From positions 28,236-51,033 of the forward strand of contig CAZWDO010000025.1 in NCBI GenBank assembly GCA_964632485.1: a stretch of 22,798 bases of DNA, given 5' to 3'. The first letter of the stretch is position 1, and the number at the start of each line of letters is the position of its first letter. The translations under genes and the position numbers were made by a program. Source of the stretch: CAZWDO01 sp964632485 [NCBI: uncultured bacterium] (GTDB taxonomy: Bacteria > JAGOEH01). The notes under the pieces were generated by a model. That model made no database searches. It saw only the letters and a program-made list of their open reading frames with translations, and was not told where the DNA came from. Below are positions 16,877 to 22,743 of this stretch, in pieces.

Positions 16877-18063
16877 GGCTTCATCTCCAATACCTGATCA
16901 TAAAGAATGCTGAGACGCGCCATTTGATGCCGCCACAAATAACTGCGGTACACTTTCGCTTTACCCCGTGATCCGATTGATCTCGCCAGGTTTTGGTCAG
17001 AGAGCAATATCCTCATGGTGTGAATTAACGCGTTGATATCCTGCGGTTCAACCAGATATCCGTTATTTCCGCTTTCAATTACGTCGCTGATCCCCTGTCC
17101 GCTGCAGGCAATGACCGGTTTGGACATGGCCATGGCCTCCAGATAAACGATGCCGAATCCTTCTTCATAGCTGGGGAGAACAAATATATCGGCTTCCGCC
17201 ATTCGCCGCATCGCCTGATCTTGGGGCAAAGAACCGGTAAATTCTACCTGATTCCGTAAACCCAGTTCATCAGTCAGCAATTCAAGGGGGTTCCGTTCTT
17301 CACCGTCGCCGATAATCACATAACGTAAGGGGAATTCACCCAGTTTGGCCATGGCCTGCAATACGAATCGATGCCCTTTGATCGCTTTGAGCTGACCCAA
17401 CGATATTAAGGTTCTGTTTTTTTTATGGAAGATAGGCGGCGTTGGCGGGATTTTTTTGGCATCGATTCCGTTTCCGATAACAATTTGCCGCGTATGTGGA
17501 ATTTCCGGATAAAATTGCCGGAGATTTCGCTGCAGTTTAGCGCTGACTAATATTATTTTATCAGCGGCCGCTAAGCTTTCTCCAATCGCGCTGAAACAGT
17601 ATCGATTTTGATGGAGCCGATGTTGCAGATCATCGCCATGAATTGTGACCACATGGGGTATTTTCAAATCCCGATGGAGCATCATGGCGGCGTAACCGTC
17701 CGGTAATGCCGTATGCGCGTGAATGATCTCAAAATGTTCTTCGTCATGCAGTTTTTTCGCTAAAGAGCGGATCGCTTTATAGTACCATGTTCCGGTTTTA
17801 TGATAAGCAAAGCCCCGGGGAAAAAACAGCGTATGGGGATGATAAACCTGGATCCCTTCCATTTCCAATTTGGCGGGTACTTGATTGAGCAATTTCCATT
17901 TCGAGTTGATTGATCCGCCTCCGAGGGGTACCCAGGGTATGGGAGATATGACGATTATTTGATGCCCCAAAGATTGCAGCGCCCTGCATTGATCGAGTAC
18001 GAACACTCCGCTGATCGGGTCGTGGGGGAGGGGGAACATGTGCGATAATATTAATATTTTCAT
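16873..18063 (-). CDS. Family 4 glycosyltransferase (GT-B)
   Basis: This is a 396-residue GT4 enzyme. The N-terminal domain begins MKILILSHMFPLPHDPISGVFV and contains EIIHAHTALPDGYAAMML and VVTIHGDDL. The C-terminal domain has LISLGQLKAIKGH, YVIIGDGEERNPL and the complete E-x7-E motif in SYEEGFGIVYLEAMAMSKPVIA. It likely transfers a sugar from a nucleotide donor to a lipid-linked acceptor. It overlaps both neighbours by four bases (ATGA), consistent with a single operon. It is more GC-rich than the adjacent GT4 gene. Confidence 0.92.
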   Translation of the reverse strand: MKILILSHMFPLPHDPISGVFVLDQCRALQSLGHQIIVISPIPWVPLGGGSINSKWKLLNQVPAKLEMEGIQVYHPHTLFFPRGFAYHKTGTWYYKAIRSLAKKLHDEEHFEIIHAHTALPDGYAAMMLHRDLKIPHVVTIHGDDLQHRLHQNRYCFSAIGESLAAADKIILVSAKLQRNLRQFYPEIPHTRQIVIGNGIDAKKIPPTPPIFHKKNRTLISLGQLKAIKGHRFVLQAMAKLGEFPLRYVIIGDGEERNPLELLTDELGLRNQVEFTGSLPQDQAMRRMAEADIFVLPSYEEGFGIVYLEAMAMSKPVIACSGQGISDVIESGNNGYLVEPQDINALIHTMRILLSDQNLARSIGSRGKAKVYRSYLWRHQMARLSILYDQVLEMKP

Positions 18064-18869
18064 AAATCCGCTTCCAGTTCTTCAATCGCCTGAGTATAAT
18101 TGCAAAAGGTATATCCTTTTTCAATCATATACATAATAGACTCTTCATACCATTGTTTAAATGATGCATCGCCGTGATTATAGTAACGATCATGAAACAA
18201 AAAGGTTAAGTAGCGGAAATTACTTTCATTAGCCTTGTCAATTTTTGATTGAGTTTGTTTAATTATTTGGCGGATCGGTTTTTTCTGGTACCGTCCCTGT
18301 TCGAAAATTTCATAGACATCCATGATATGAAGCGGAAACTCCCACATTTTATGGATGCGGTAACAGTCCACCCACTCATCGTACGATGAATCAAACATAT
18401 ACCCTAATTGCGCTAATTTTCCCAGGGTTGCTTCGTCCCGGCGCAGGTAATGCATTCGGATTCCAATTTTTCCCTGCCTGCTGATTTGTTGAAACGTCTC
18501 CAGTTCTTCTTGCATGATCGCAATATTTTGGTGTTCAATTCCGTGTATTCCAACCTCGGCGCCGAGTTCCTTCAATCGGGGAATCCAAAAATTGACCCAT
18601 GATATCGGATATGCCAACCCCTCTCCTTTTCGAACTGCGATAAAGAATGTGGACGGTATGCCCATCTTTTTATTAAATGTAATAACGTTTTCTAAATGCT
18701 GCCATTGTTGGGTGAAAAGGTTCAGCCAGCGGTTGAAAAACTCGGTTGTGGGGATGGCTCCGTGAATCCATTCCAGCATGCTACGGAGTTTGTATTTGGG
18801 AATAATCAAGTCAGCGCGGTGTTCCCATAATGTTAAATGGTCAATATCATGCGATACAATAATTTTCAT
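18060..18869 (-). CDS. Polysaccharide deacetylase-like protein (NodB/CE4 fold)
   Basis: The chosen start (18869) gives 269 residues beginning MKIIVSHDIDHLT and overlaps the upstream stop by one base (TAATG); an upstream frame extension to 18917 has no ribosome site and would break that arrangement. Candidate metal and catalytic residues follow the CE4 order: Asp8 and Asp10 in SHDIDHL, His109 and His113 in VGIHGIEHQN, Arg138 in RMHYLRRDEATL, and His226 in LFHDRYYNHGD. Motif 1 reads SHDID instead of the usual TFDD, a variant seen in deacetylase-like proteins of polysaccharide loci. It may deacetylate an N-acetylated sugar of the polymer. There is no signal peptide, so it probably acts in the cytoplasm on the lipid-linked precursor. 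Confidence 0.8.
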   Translation of the reverse strand: MKIIVSHDIDHLTLWEHRADLIIPKYKLRSMLEWIHGAIPTTEFFNRWLNLFTQQWQHLENVITFNKKMGIPSTFFIAVRKGEGLAYPISWVNFWIPRLKELGAEVGIHGIEHQNIAIMQEELETFQQISRQGKIGIRMHYLRRDEATLGKLAQLGYMFDSSYDEWVDCYRIHKMWEFPLHIMDVYEIFEQGRYQKKPIRQIIKQTQSKIDKANESNFRYLTFLFHDRYYNHGDASFKQWYEESIMYMIEKGYTFCNYTQAIEELEADL

Positions 18870-19834
18870 TAAAAATACGCTCGCTTTTTTAGTTTTAAAC
18901 CCAGCTCCAATGGCCACCAGGCCCGGCTGATGCGATAATAGGTTTTAAATTCTCCGCCAAAACTTCGGAAATAGTGTTCGATTGAGGGGATCATTGATCC
19001 TTCAAAATCAAAGATTTTTAATCCCATCTCCCGGGCATGGGTGATCGCCTGCCAAACTGAGAGCGGTCCGGCTCCGTGGTGGATTTGGGCGGCGTTATAC
19101 CCCCCCAGTAGGTAATAGGCCTGATTTTGATCAAAGAGGATAAAACAGGTGACTAACGGCGTCTGATCCTGGTAAGTGGTGTACGCATAGCTATTATTTT
19201 GATTCGCAAATTGAAATAGTATCCGATCCAGTAACTTCATTTCCAGAGTTTTAGACTGCCGGGAAAAGGTTGATTCGACTAAGTGCCTGACCACATGATT
19301 GTCCCGGGTTAACTCGACATGCAGCCCATCCTTTTCGGCCTTACGGATACTATTGCGACGGTCATCGCTCATCGCTCGCCAAATCGGGTCGGAAGTCTGA
19401 GTTAAATCAATTCTGTAAGTGGTTTCCGGAGTCGCATGAAAGCCGGACCAGATGAATGGTTGACAATCAGTATGCTCTGGATTAAGCGAAAAAAAACTGA
19501 TTGCCGGGTTGAGCCGTTTTATCTGTTCAGCAGTCAAACGGGCGAGTTCTTTTTGCTTATTAAGAAGTGAAAGAGGTTTGGTGGTTTTGTAGTCCATAAA
19601 AGGGCCAATATAGGGTGTATAGGGAGGATTGCGAAGTATCCTCAATCCACATTTTTTCTGTTCATAAAGGCACAATCCCCCGTTCAAATCACCATTTTTT
19701 CCGATAAATCCAAAATAACGGACTCGGTCATCGTAGATATTTAGCCATTCCCTTGATTGAAAAATTGTTCCAAATTGGTGGGCCAATTGATAATAGGCTG
19801 GCAACTGTTCTTGACTGAGTTCTTCGATTTTCAT
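18869..19834 (-). CDS. FemAB/BioF2-like GNAT acyltransferase
   Basis: The 321 residues show the two-lobed FemAB-related GNAT pattern. An N-terminal lobe has FGTIFQSREWLNIYDD and NPPYTPYIGPFMDY. The C-terminal lobe contains RRNSIRKAEKDGLHVEL, a strand with YYLLGGYNAAQIHHGAGPL, and the terminal KIFDFEGSMIPSIEHYFRSFGGE. This family transfers acyl or aminoacyl groups; in polysaccharide loci it is often thought to decorate sugars, but the acceptor here is unknown. It is the first gene of the minus-strand operon. No Shine-Dalgarno site precedes the ATG, and the candidate promoter lies so close that the message would be leaderless. Confidence 0.82.
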   Translation of the reverse strand: MKIEELSQEQLPAYYQLAHQFGTIFQSREWLNIYDDRVRYFGFIGKNGDLNGGLCLYEQKKCGLRILRNPPYTPYIGPFMDYKTTKPLSLLNKQKELARLTAEQIKRLNPAISFFSLNPEHTDCQPFIWSGFHATPETTYRIDLTQTSDPIWRAMSDDRRNSIRKAEKDGLHVELTRDNHVVRHLVESTFSRQSKTLEMKLLDRILFQFANQNNSYAYTTYQDQTPLVTCFILFDQNQAYYLLGGYNAAQIHHGAGPLSVWQAITHAREMGLKIFDFEGSMIPSIEHYFRSFGGEFKTYYRISRAWWPLELGLKLKKRAYF

Positions 19835-19839
19835 GTCTA

Positions 19840-19868
19840 TATTTAATATTTTCGGCGGTGAAAGTCAA
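19840..19868 (-). promoter_or_regulatory. Promoter of the minus-strand glycosyltransferase operon (predicted leaderless)
   Basis: On the minus strand, TTGACT (19868-19863) and TAAATA (19845-19840) are 17 bases apart. Only five bases separate the -10 from the start codon at 19834, so transcription would begin at or next to the ATG. The absence of a Shine-Dalgarno sequence agrees with that. Confidence 0.55.
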
Positions 19869-19910
19869 GGATTAATTGAAGAGCTGCTTTTTTTTATTAT
19901 AAAAAATCTA

Positions 19911-19939
19911 TTGACTTTTTGTCATTTTTATATTATGAA
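19911..19939 (+). promoter_or_regulatory. Promoter of ilvBN
   Basis: TTGACT (19911-19916) and TATGAA (19934-19939) are spaced by 17 bases. The -35 with its flank, TTGACTTT, is an inverted copy of that of the divergent promoter at 19868-19861. The predicted transcript starts near 19946, leaving a leader of about 147 bases. Confidence 0.5.
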
Positions 19940-19957
19940 TGATAAATTAGTCTGTTT

Positions 19958-20083
19958 GACCCATGAATTTTAGCATGGGTCCGGGATTCATCGCTCGATG
20001 GAATCGCAAGAATGTTGTATGGATGGACTCCTGTGGGACAGGAATCCGGGATTCAGGTATTATTAACTCTTTCGATAGAAAGG
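19958..20083 (+). promoter_or_regulatory. Structured leader upstream of ilvB (candidate cis-regulatory RNA)
   Basis: Four hairpins can be drawn. The first is GACCCATG (19958-19965) / CATGGGTC (19974-19981), perfect 8 bp. The second is GATTCATC (19985-19992) / GATG-AATC (19997-20005, one bulged G). The third is TCCTGT (20029-20034) / ACAGGA (20038-20043) extended by GGA/TCC. The fourth is CTTTC (20069-20073) / GAAAG (20078-20082), which buries part of the ilvB Shine-Dalgarno site. GGATTC at 19984-19989 could instead pair with GAATCC at 20042-20047, so alternative folds exist. TCCGGGATTCA is repeated at 19980 and 20045. No T-box motif or T tract is present, so regulation, if any, would more likely be translational. 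The function is inferred. Confidence 0.45.
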
Positions 20084-20092
20084 AACAGTCCA

Positions 20093-21712
20093 ATGCATAA
20101 AATGACTGCAGCTCAAGCGCTGGTCCGCAGCTTGGAAGCGGAAGGCGTGGATTTGGTGTTTGGTTACCCGGGTGGAGCGATTCTGCCGGTTTTCGATGCG
20201 TTGCGCGAGTCCGCTATTCATCATGTGTTGGTGCGCAACGAGCAGGGCGCAGGCCACGCCGCCAACGGTTTTGCCCGTGTCAGCGGCAAGGTTGGTGTGG
20301 CAATTGTTACCTCGGGACCCGGGGCGACTAATGTGATTACTGGTATTGCTACAGCCTATATGGATTCGATTCCCCTGGTTGTGATTACCGGCCAGGTCAA
20401 TTCCACCCTGATTGGACGCGATGTGTTTCAGGAGGTTGACATTACCGGAGCGACCGAACCCTTTACCAAGTACAATTACTTGGTGAAAAATCCCCAGGAT
20501 ATTCCGCGTGTTGTAAAAGAAGCCTTTCATATTGCCCGCACGGGCCGACCTGGCCCCGTTTTGATCGATGTCCCCCGGGATGTCGCCGAAACGATGATTG
20601 CCTATAATTATCCGGAAACTGTTGAACTTCGCGGTTATAAGCCTACGGTCGCTGGTCATCCCAACCAGATCAAAAAAATGCTGAAAGCATTGGAGTCGGC
20701 TCAGCATCCGGTCATCTGCGTGGGTGGTGGCATGATCAGCAGTAATGCTTCAAATGAACTGCTGATCGTGGCAGAACGCTTTAAAATACCGGTGGTGACG
20801 ACGTTGATGGGTATTGGCGCATTCCCGGCCTCTCATCCTCTTTTTTTGGGTATGGTGGGTTCCCATGGCGCGGAAATCGCCAATAAAGCGCTCCATCATA
20901 ACGATTTACTGATTATTATCGGCGCCCGGCTGGGAGATCGCGCCTTTGGCAAATGGGGCGGGATTACTAAAAATATTCAACTGGTGCATATCGATATCGA
21001 CCCGGCTGAAATCGGGAAAAATGTTGGAACTCAGATTCCCATCGTCGGCGATATCAAAAATGTATTGAGCCAAGTAATTGAAATCCAGGCGACTCCTGTT
21101 TTTACAAAATGGCATGAGATGATCAATGAATGGAAAAAGCAGGCGATAGCTCCTGAATGCGTTTCTCCGCTTGACATTCGTTGCCTGCTGGAACGTTTGG
21201 GAAAAATGGCGGGACCCGATGCGATCGTAGTAACCGATGTCGGACAACATCAGATTTGGGCTGGGCGCTACTATCCTATCGAAAAACCGCGGACTTTTTT
21301 GACTTCCGGGGGTCTCGGTACGATGGGCTATGGCTTGCCTGCCGCGATTGGCGCACAGAAAGCCGCTCCCGGACGCACGGTGATTCTGGTAACCGGCGAT
21401 GGGTCGATCCAAATGAATCTGGCAGAATTGGCGACTATGCGCCAGGAAAATCTTCCCCTGAAAATTCTCCTTTTCAATAACAATTGCCTTGGCATGGTCC
21501 GTGAACTCCAGCAAATATTTTGTGAATCCCGTTACTTTGCTACCGATATCTCTTTTAATCCTGATTTTCAAAAACTCGCCGAAGCGTATCGGATGCGGTC
21601 GATTTTTATTGAAAATGAAGTGGAAGTAGAATCGGCTATGCAATCCATGCTGAACGAACCGGGTAGCTGTTTATGCGAAGTTCTAATTAATAACCGGTTG
21701 AATACTATCTAA
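20093..21712 (+). CDS. ilvB: Acetolactate synthase large (catalytic) subunit
   Basis: A ThDP enzyme condensing two pyruvates, or pyruvate and 2-oxobutyrate, in valine/leucine/isoleucine synthesis. The start at 20093 is chosen over the in-frame ATG at 20012 because AAAGGA is 8 bases upstream and the protein then begins [11 protein letters not shown] as in homologues. Landmarks are [16 protein letters not shown], catalytic Glu50 in [16 protein letters not shown], a central FAD-type domain, and the ThDP/Mg motif [14 protein letters not shown]...LFNN (about 434-463). Two oddities stand out. The LGMVRELQ segment has Leu472 where most biosynthetic enzymes have Trp. The protein stops at [12 protein letters not shown], without the usual terminal VxPMVPPGA stretch. 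At 539 residues it is slightly shorter than E. coli homologues (about 550-575). ilvN follows 17 bases later. Confidence 0.96.
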   Translation: MHKMTAAQALVRSLEAEGVDLVFGYPGGAILPVFDALRESAIHHVLVRNEQGAGHAANGFARVSGKVGVAIVTSGPGATNVITGIATAYMDSIPLVVITGQVNSTLIGRDVFQEVDITGATEPFTKYNYLVKNPQDIPRVVKEAFHIARTGRPGPVLIDVPRDVAETMIAYNYPETVELRGYKPTVAGHPNQIKKMLKALESAQHPVICVGGGMISSNASNELLIVAERFKIPVVTTLMGIGAFPASHPLFLGMVGSHGAEIANKALHHNDLLIIIGARLGDRAFGKWGGITKNIQLVHIDIDPAEIGKNVGTQIPIVGDIKNVLSQVIEIQATPVFTKWHEMINEWKKQAIAPECVSPLDIRCLLERLGKMAGPDAIVVTDVGQHQIWAGRYYPIEKPRTFLTSGGLGTMGYGLPAAIGAQKAAPGRTVILVTGDGSIQMNLAELATMRQENLPLKILLFNNNCLGMVRELQQIFCESRYFATDISFNPDFQKLAEAYRMRSIFIENEVEVESAMQSMLNEPGSCLCEVLINNRLNTI

Positions 21713-21729
21713 TGGAAAGGAGTTGAATA

Positions 21730-22209
21730 ATGAAACATATACTGGCGGTGTTAGTTGAAAACCATGCGGGAGTCCTTTCGAAGGTTTCTGGCCTGTTCAG
21801 CCGTCGCGGGTTCAATATCGACAGTCTGGCCGTCGGCCCGACTGACGACGCAAAGCTTTCCCGCATGACCATTGTCGTCGATGCTGATGAAGGTTTTATT
21901 GAGCAGGTAACCAAGCAATTGAACAAACTGATCGATGTCATCAAAGTTGTCGATATTACCCAGGATTCAATTGCCCGCGAATTGATCCTGGTAAAAGTTC
22001 ATGCGTCCGCCGCTAAACGCAAGGATATCATAGAATTGGCGCTGGTTTATCAAGCGACAATTATCCATGTAACCAAACAAAGCATCACTTTGAGTCTGAG
22101 CGATCAACCCCGTCGTCTGCAGAATTTTCTGGATATCATGCGGGAGTTCGGGATTAAAGAGATTGTCAGAACCGGTGTTGTCGCCGTAGAATACGCGGAT
22201 AATCAATAA
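21730..22209 (+). CDS. ilvN: Acetolactate synthase small (regulatory) subunit
   Basis: This 159-residue protein stimulates the large subunit and confers valine feedback inhibition in its family. The N-terminal ACT domain is close to canonical: LAVLVENHAGVLSKVSGLFS, RRGFNIDSLAVGPTDD and LSRMTIVVD. The C-terminal domain has ARELILVKVHA and the terminal EIVRTGVVAVEY. AAAGGAG lies about 9 bases before the ATG. It is co-transcribed with ilvB. The length is normal for the short IlvN/IlvH class. No clear terminator follows; the next promoter begins 36 bases downstream. Confidence 0.97.
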   Translation: MKHILAVLVENHAGVLSKVSGLFSRRGFNIDSLAVGPTDDAKLSRMTIVVDADEGFIEQVTKQLNKLIDVIKVVDITQDSIARELILVKVHASAAKRKDIIELALVYQATIIHVTKQSITLSLSDQPRRLQNFLDIMREFGIKEIVRTGVVAVEYADNQ

Positions 22210-22245
22210 AAGTCCAAAAAAAATGAGGCATAAAGAAAAAAACTA

Positions 22246-22273
22246 TTGACAAAATCTGAAAAAAGTATATATT
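22246..22273 (+). promoter_or_regulatory. Promoter of the tRNA-tuf operon
   Basis: TTGACA (22246-22251) and TATATT (22268-22273) are separated by 16 bases. Transcription would begin near 22280, leaving about 15 bases before the first tRNA. Confidence 0.7.
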
Positions 22274-22278
22274 TAGTA

Positions 22279-22296
22279 GCCTATTTGAAAATAGGC
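22279..22296 (+). promoter_or_regulatory. Leader hairpin overlapping the 5' end of tRNA-Thr(TGT)
   Basis: GCCTATTT (22279-22286) and AAATAGGC (22289-22296) form a perfect inverted repeat with a 2-base spacer, in practice a 7-bp stem with a TGAA loop. The 3' arm includes the first two bases of the mature tRNA, so it competes with the acceptor stem until RNase P cleavage. The role is inferred. Confidence 0.5.
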
Positions 22297-22367
22297 TGGC
22301 GTAACTCAGCTGGTAGAGTAGCTGATTTGTAATCAGCCTGTCGGGGGTTCACATCCCTTCGACAGCT
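22295..22367 (+). tRNA. tRNA-Thr (anticodon TGT)
   Basis: The 73-base cloverleaf has acceptor GCTGGCG/CGACAGC, D stem ACTC/GAGT, anticodon stem GCTGA/TCAGC with loop TTTGTAA, and T loop TTCACAT. CCA is not encoded. Departures from the norm are a G5-A68 mismatch, two G-T pairs at the base of the T stem (GGGGG/CCCTT), and C at position 58 of the T loop, where A is nearly universal. Its position as first tRNA before tuf matches thrU of E. coli. Confidence 0.9.
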
Positions 22368-22376
22368 TTTCTTTTA

Positions 22377-22459
22377 GGTGAGTTTCCCGAGCGGCCCAAG
22401 CGAGCAGTCTGTAAATCTGCCGGCAGACGCCTTCGGAGGTTCGAATCCTCCCCTCACCA
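22377..22459 (+). tRNA. tRNA-Tyr (anticodon GTA)
   Basis: The 83-base class II tRNA begins GGTGAGTTTCCCGAGCGG, with anticodon loop CTGTAAA, a long variable arm (GGC/GCC stem) and T arm GGAGG-TTCGAAT-CCTCC. CCA is not encoded. Mismatches appear at T7-C66 in the acceptor stem, C-C in the middle of the short D stem (CCC/GCG), and T31-T39 at the end of the anticodon stem. Identity is clear from the anticodon, arm type and gene order. Confidence 0.9.
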
Positions 22460-22463
22460 TCAC

Positions 22464-22536
22464 GCGGGAATAGCTCAGTTGGTAGAGCATCAGCCTTCCA
22501 AGCTGAGGGTCGCGGGTCCGAGTCCCGTTTCCCGCT
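22464..22536 (+). tRNA. tRNA-Gly (anticodon TCC)
   Basis: The 73-base cloverleaf has acceptor GCGGGAA/TTCCCGC, D stem GCTC/GAGC, anticodon stem TCAGC/GCTGA with loop CTTCCAA, and T stem GCGGG/CCCGT. CCA is not encoded. The T loop reads TCCGAGT, with C where the conserved T55 (pseudouridine) is expected. It corresponds in order to glyT. Confidence 0.93.
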
Positions 22537-22548
22537 TGATAAACTCAG

Positions 22549-22621
22549 GCCTACGTAGCTCAGTTGGCAGAGCACATCCTTGGTAAGGATGAGGTCACCG
22601 GTTCAATTCCGGTCGTAGGCT
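22549..22621 (+). tRNA. tRNA-Thr (anticodon GGT)
   Basis: The cloverleaf is fully paired: acceptor GCCTACG/CGTAGGC, D stem GCTC/GAGC, anticodon stem CATCC/GGATG with loop TTGGTAA, and T arm ACCGG-TTCAATT-CCGGT. CCA is not encoded. It is the last tRNA before tuf, like thrT, and the only one of the four without a non-canonical position. Confidence 0.97.
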
Positions 22622-22640
22622 AACGATTGTGTTCATTGCA

Positions 22641-22690
22641 TCCTATCGTTCATTATTTGCTAAAATAGTATATTACGGAAAAAGATAGGA
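22641..22690 (+). promoter_or_regulatory. Possible long-loop stem in the tuf leader
   Basis: TCCTATC (22641-22647) and GATAGGA (22684-22690) can form a 7-bp stem around a 36-base AT-rich loop, between the last tRNA and tuf. The loop contains TGCTAAAAT (22658-22666), which resembles an extended -10 box without a good -35. Either reading is weak. Confidence 0.25.
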
Positions 22691-22743
22691 AAGTAGAACT
22701 TGAATTTTTTGGGTTTTCAACCAGTTAACCAAGGAGAATCGGT

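Noticed and set aside
18870-18917. Upstream start for the deacetylase (16 extra residues)
   Set aside because: The extension runs through the end of the acyltransferase gene without a ribosome site. The start at 18869 gives the TAATG overlap and the family's normal N terminus.
20019-20066. Short 15-codon frame (ATG GAT GGA ... TAT TAT TAA) as an attenuator leader peptide
   Set aside because: It has only two Leu codons and no run of branched-chain codons, no Shine-Dalgarno site, and no terminator hairpin with a T tract follows it.
20012-20092. In-frame N-terminal extension of IlvB from ATG 20012, with Ile/Val/Leu-rich codons that could be a leader peptide
   Set aside because: There is no good ribosome site before 20012, no stop codon separates it from ilvB, and homologues begin near MTAAQALV. 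A strong AAAGGA site precedes 20093.
20906-21643. Long antisense frame opposite ilvB (245 codons)
   Set aside because: It overlaps the most conserved parts of IlvB, and its translation has no recognisable family or ribosome site.
22333-22575. 80-codon minus-strand frame across the tRNA cluster
   Set aside because: It lies antisense to three tRNA genes, so it is not a protein gene.
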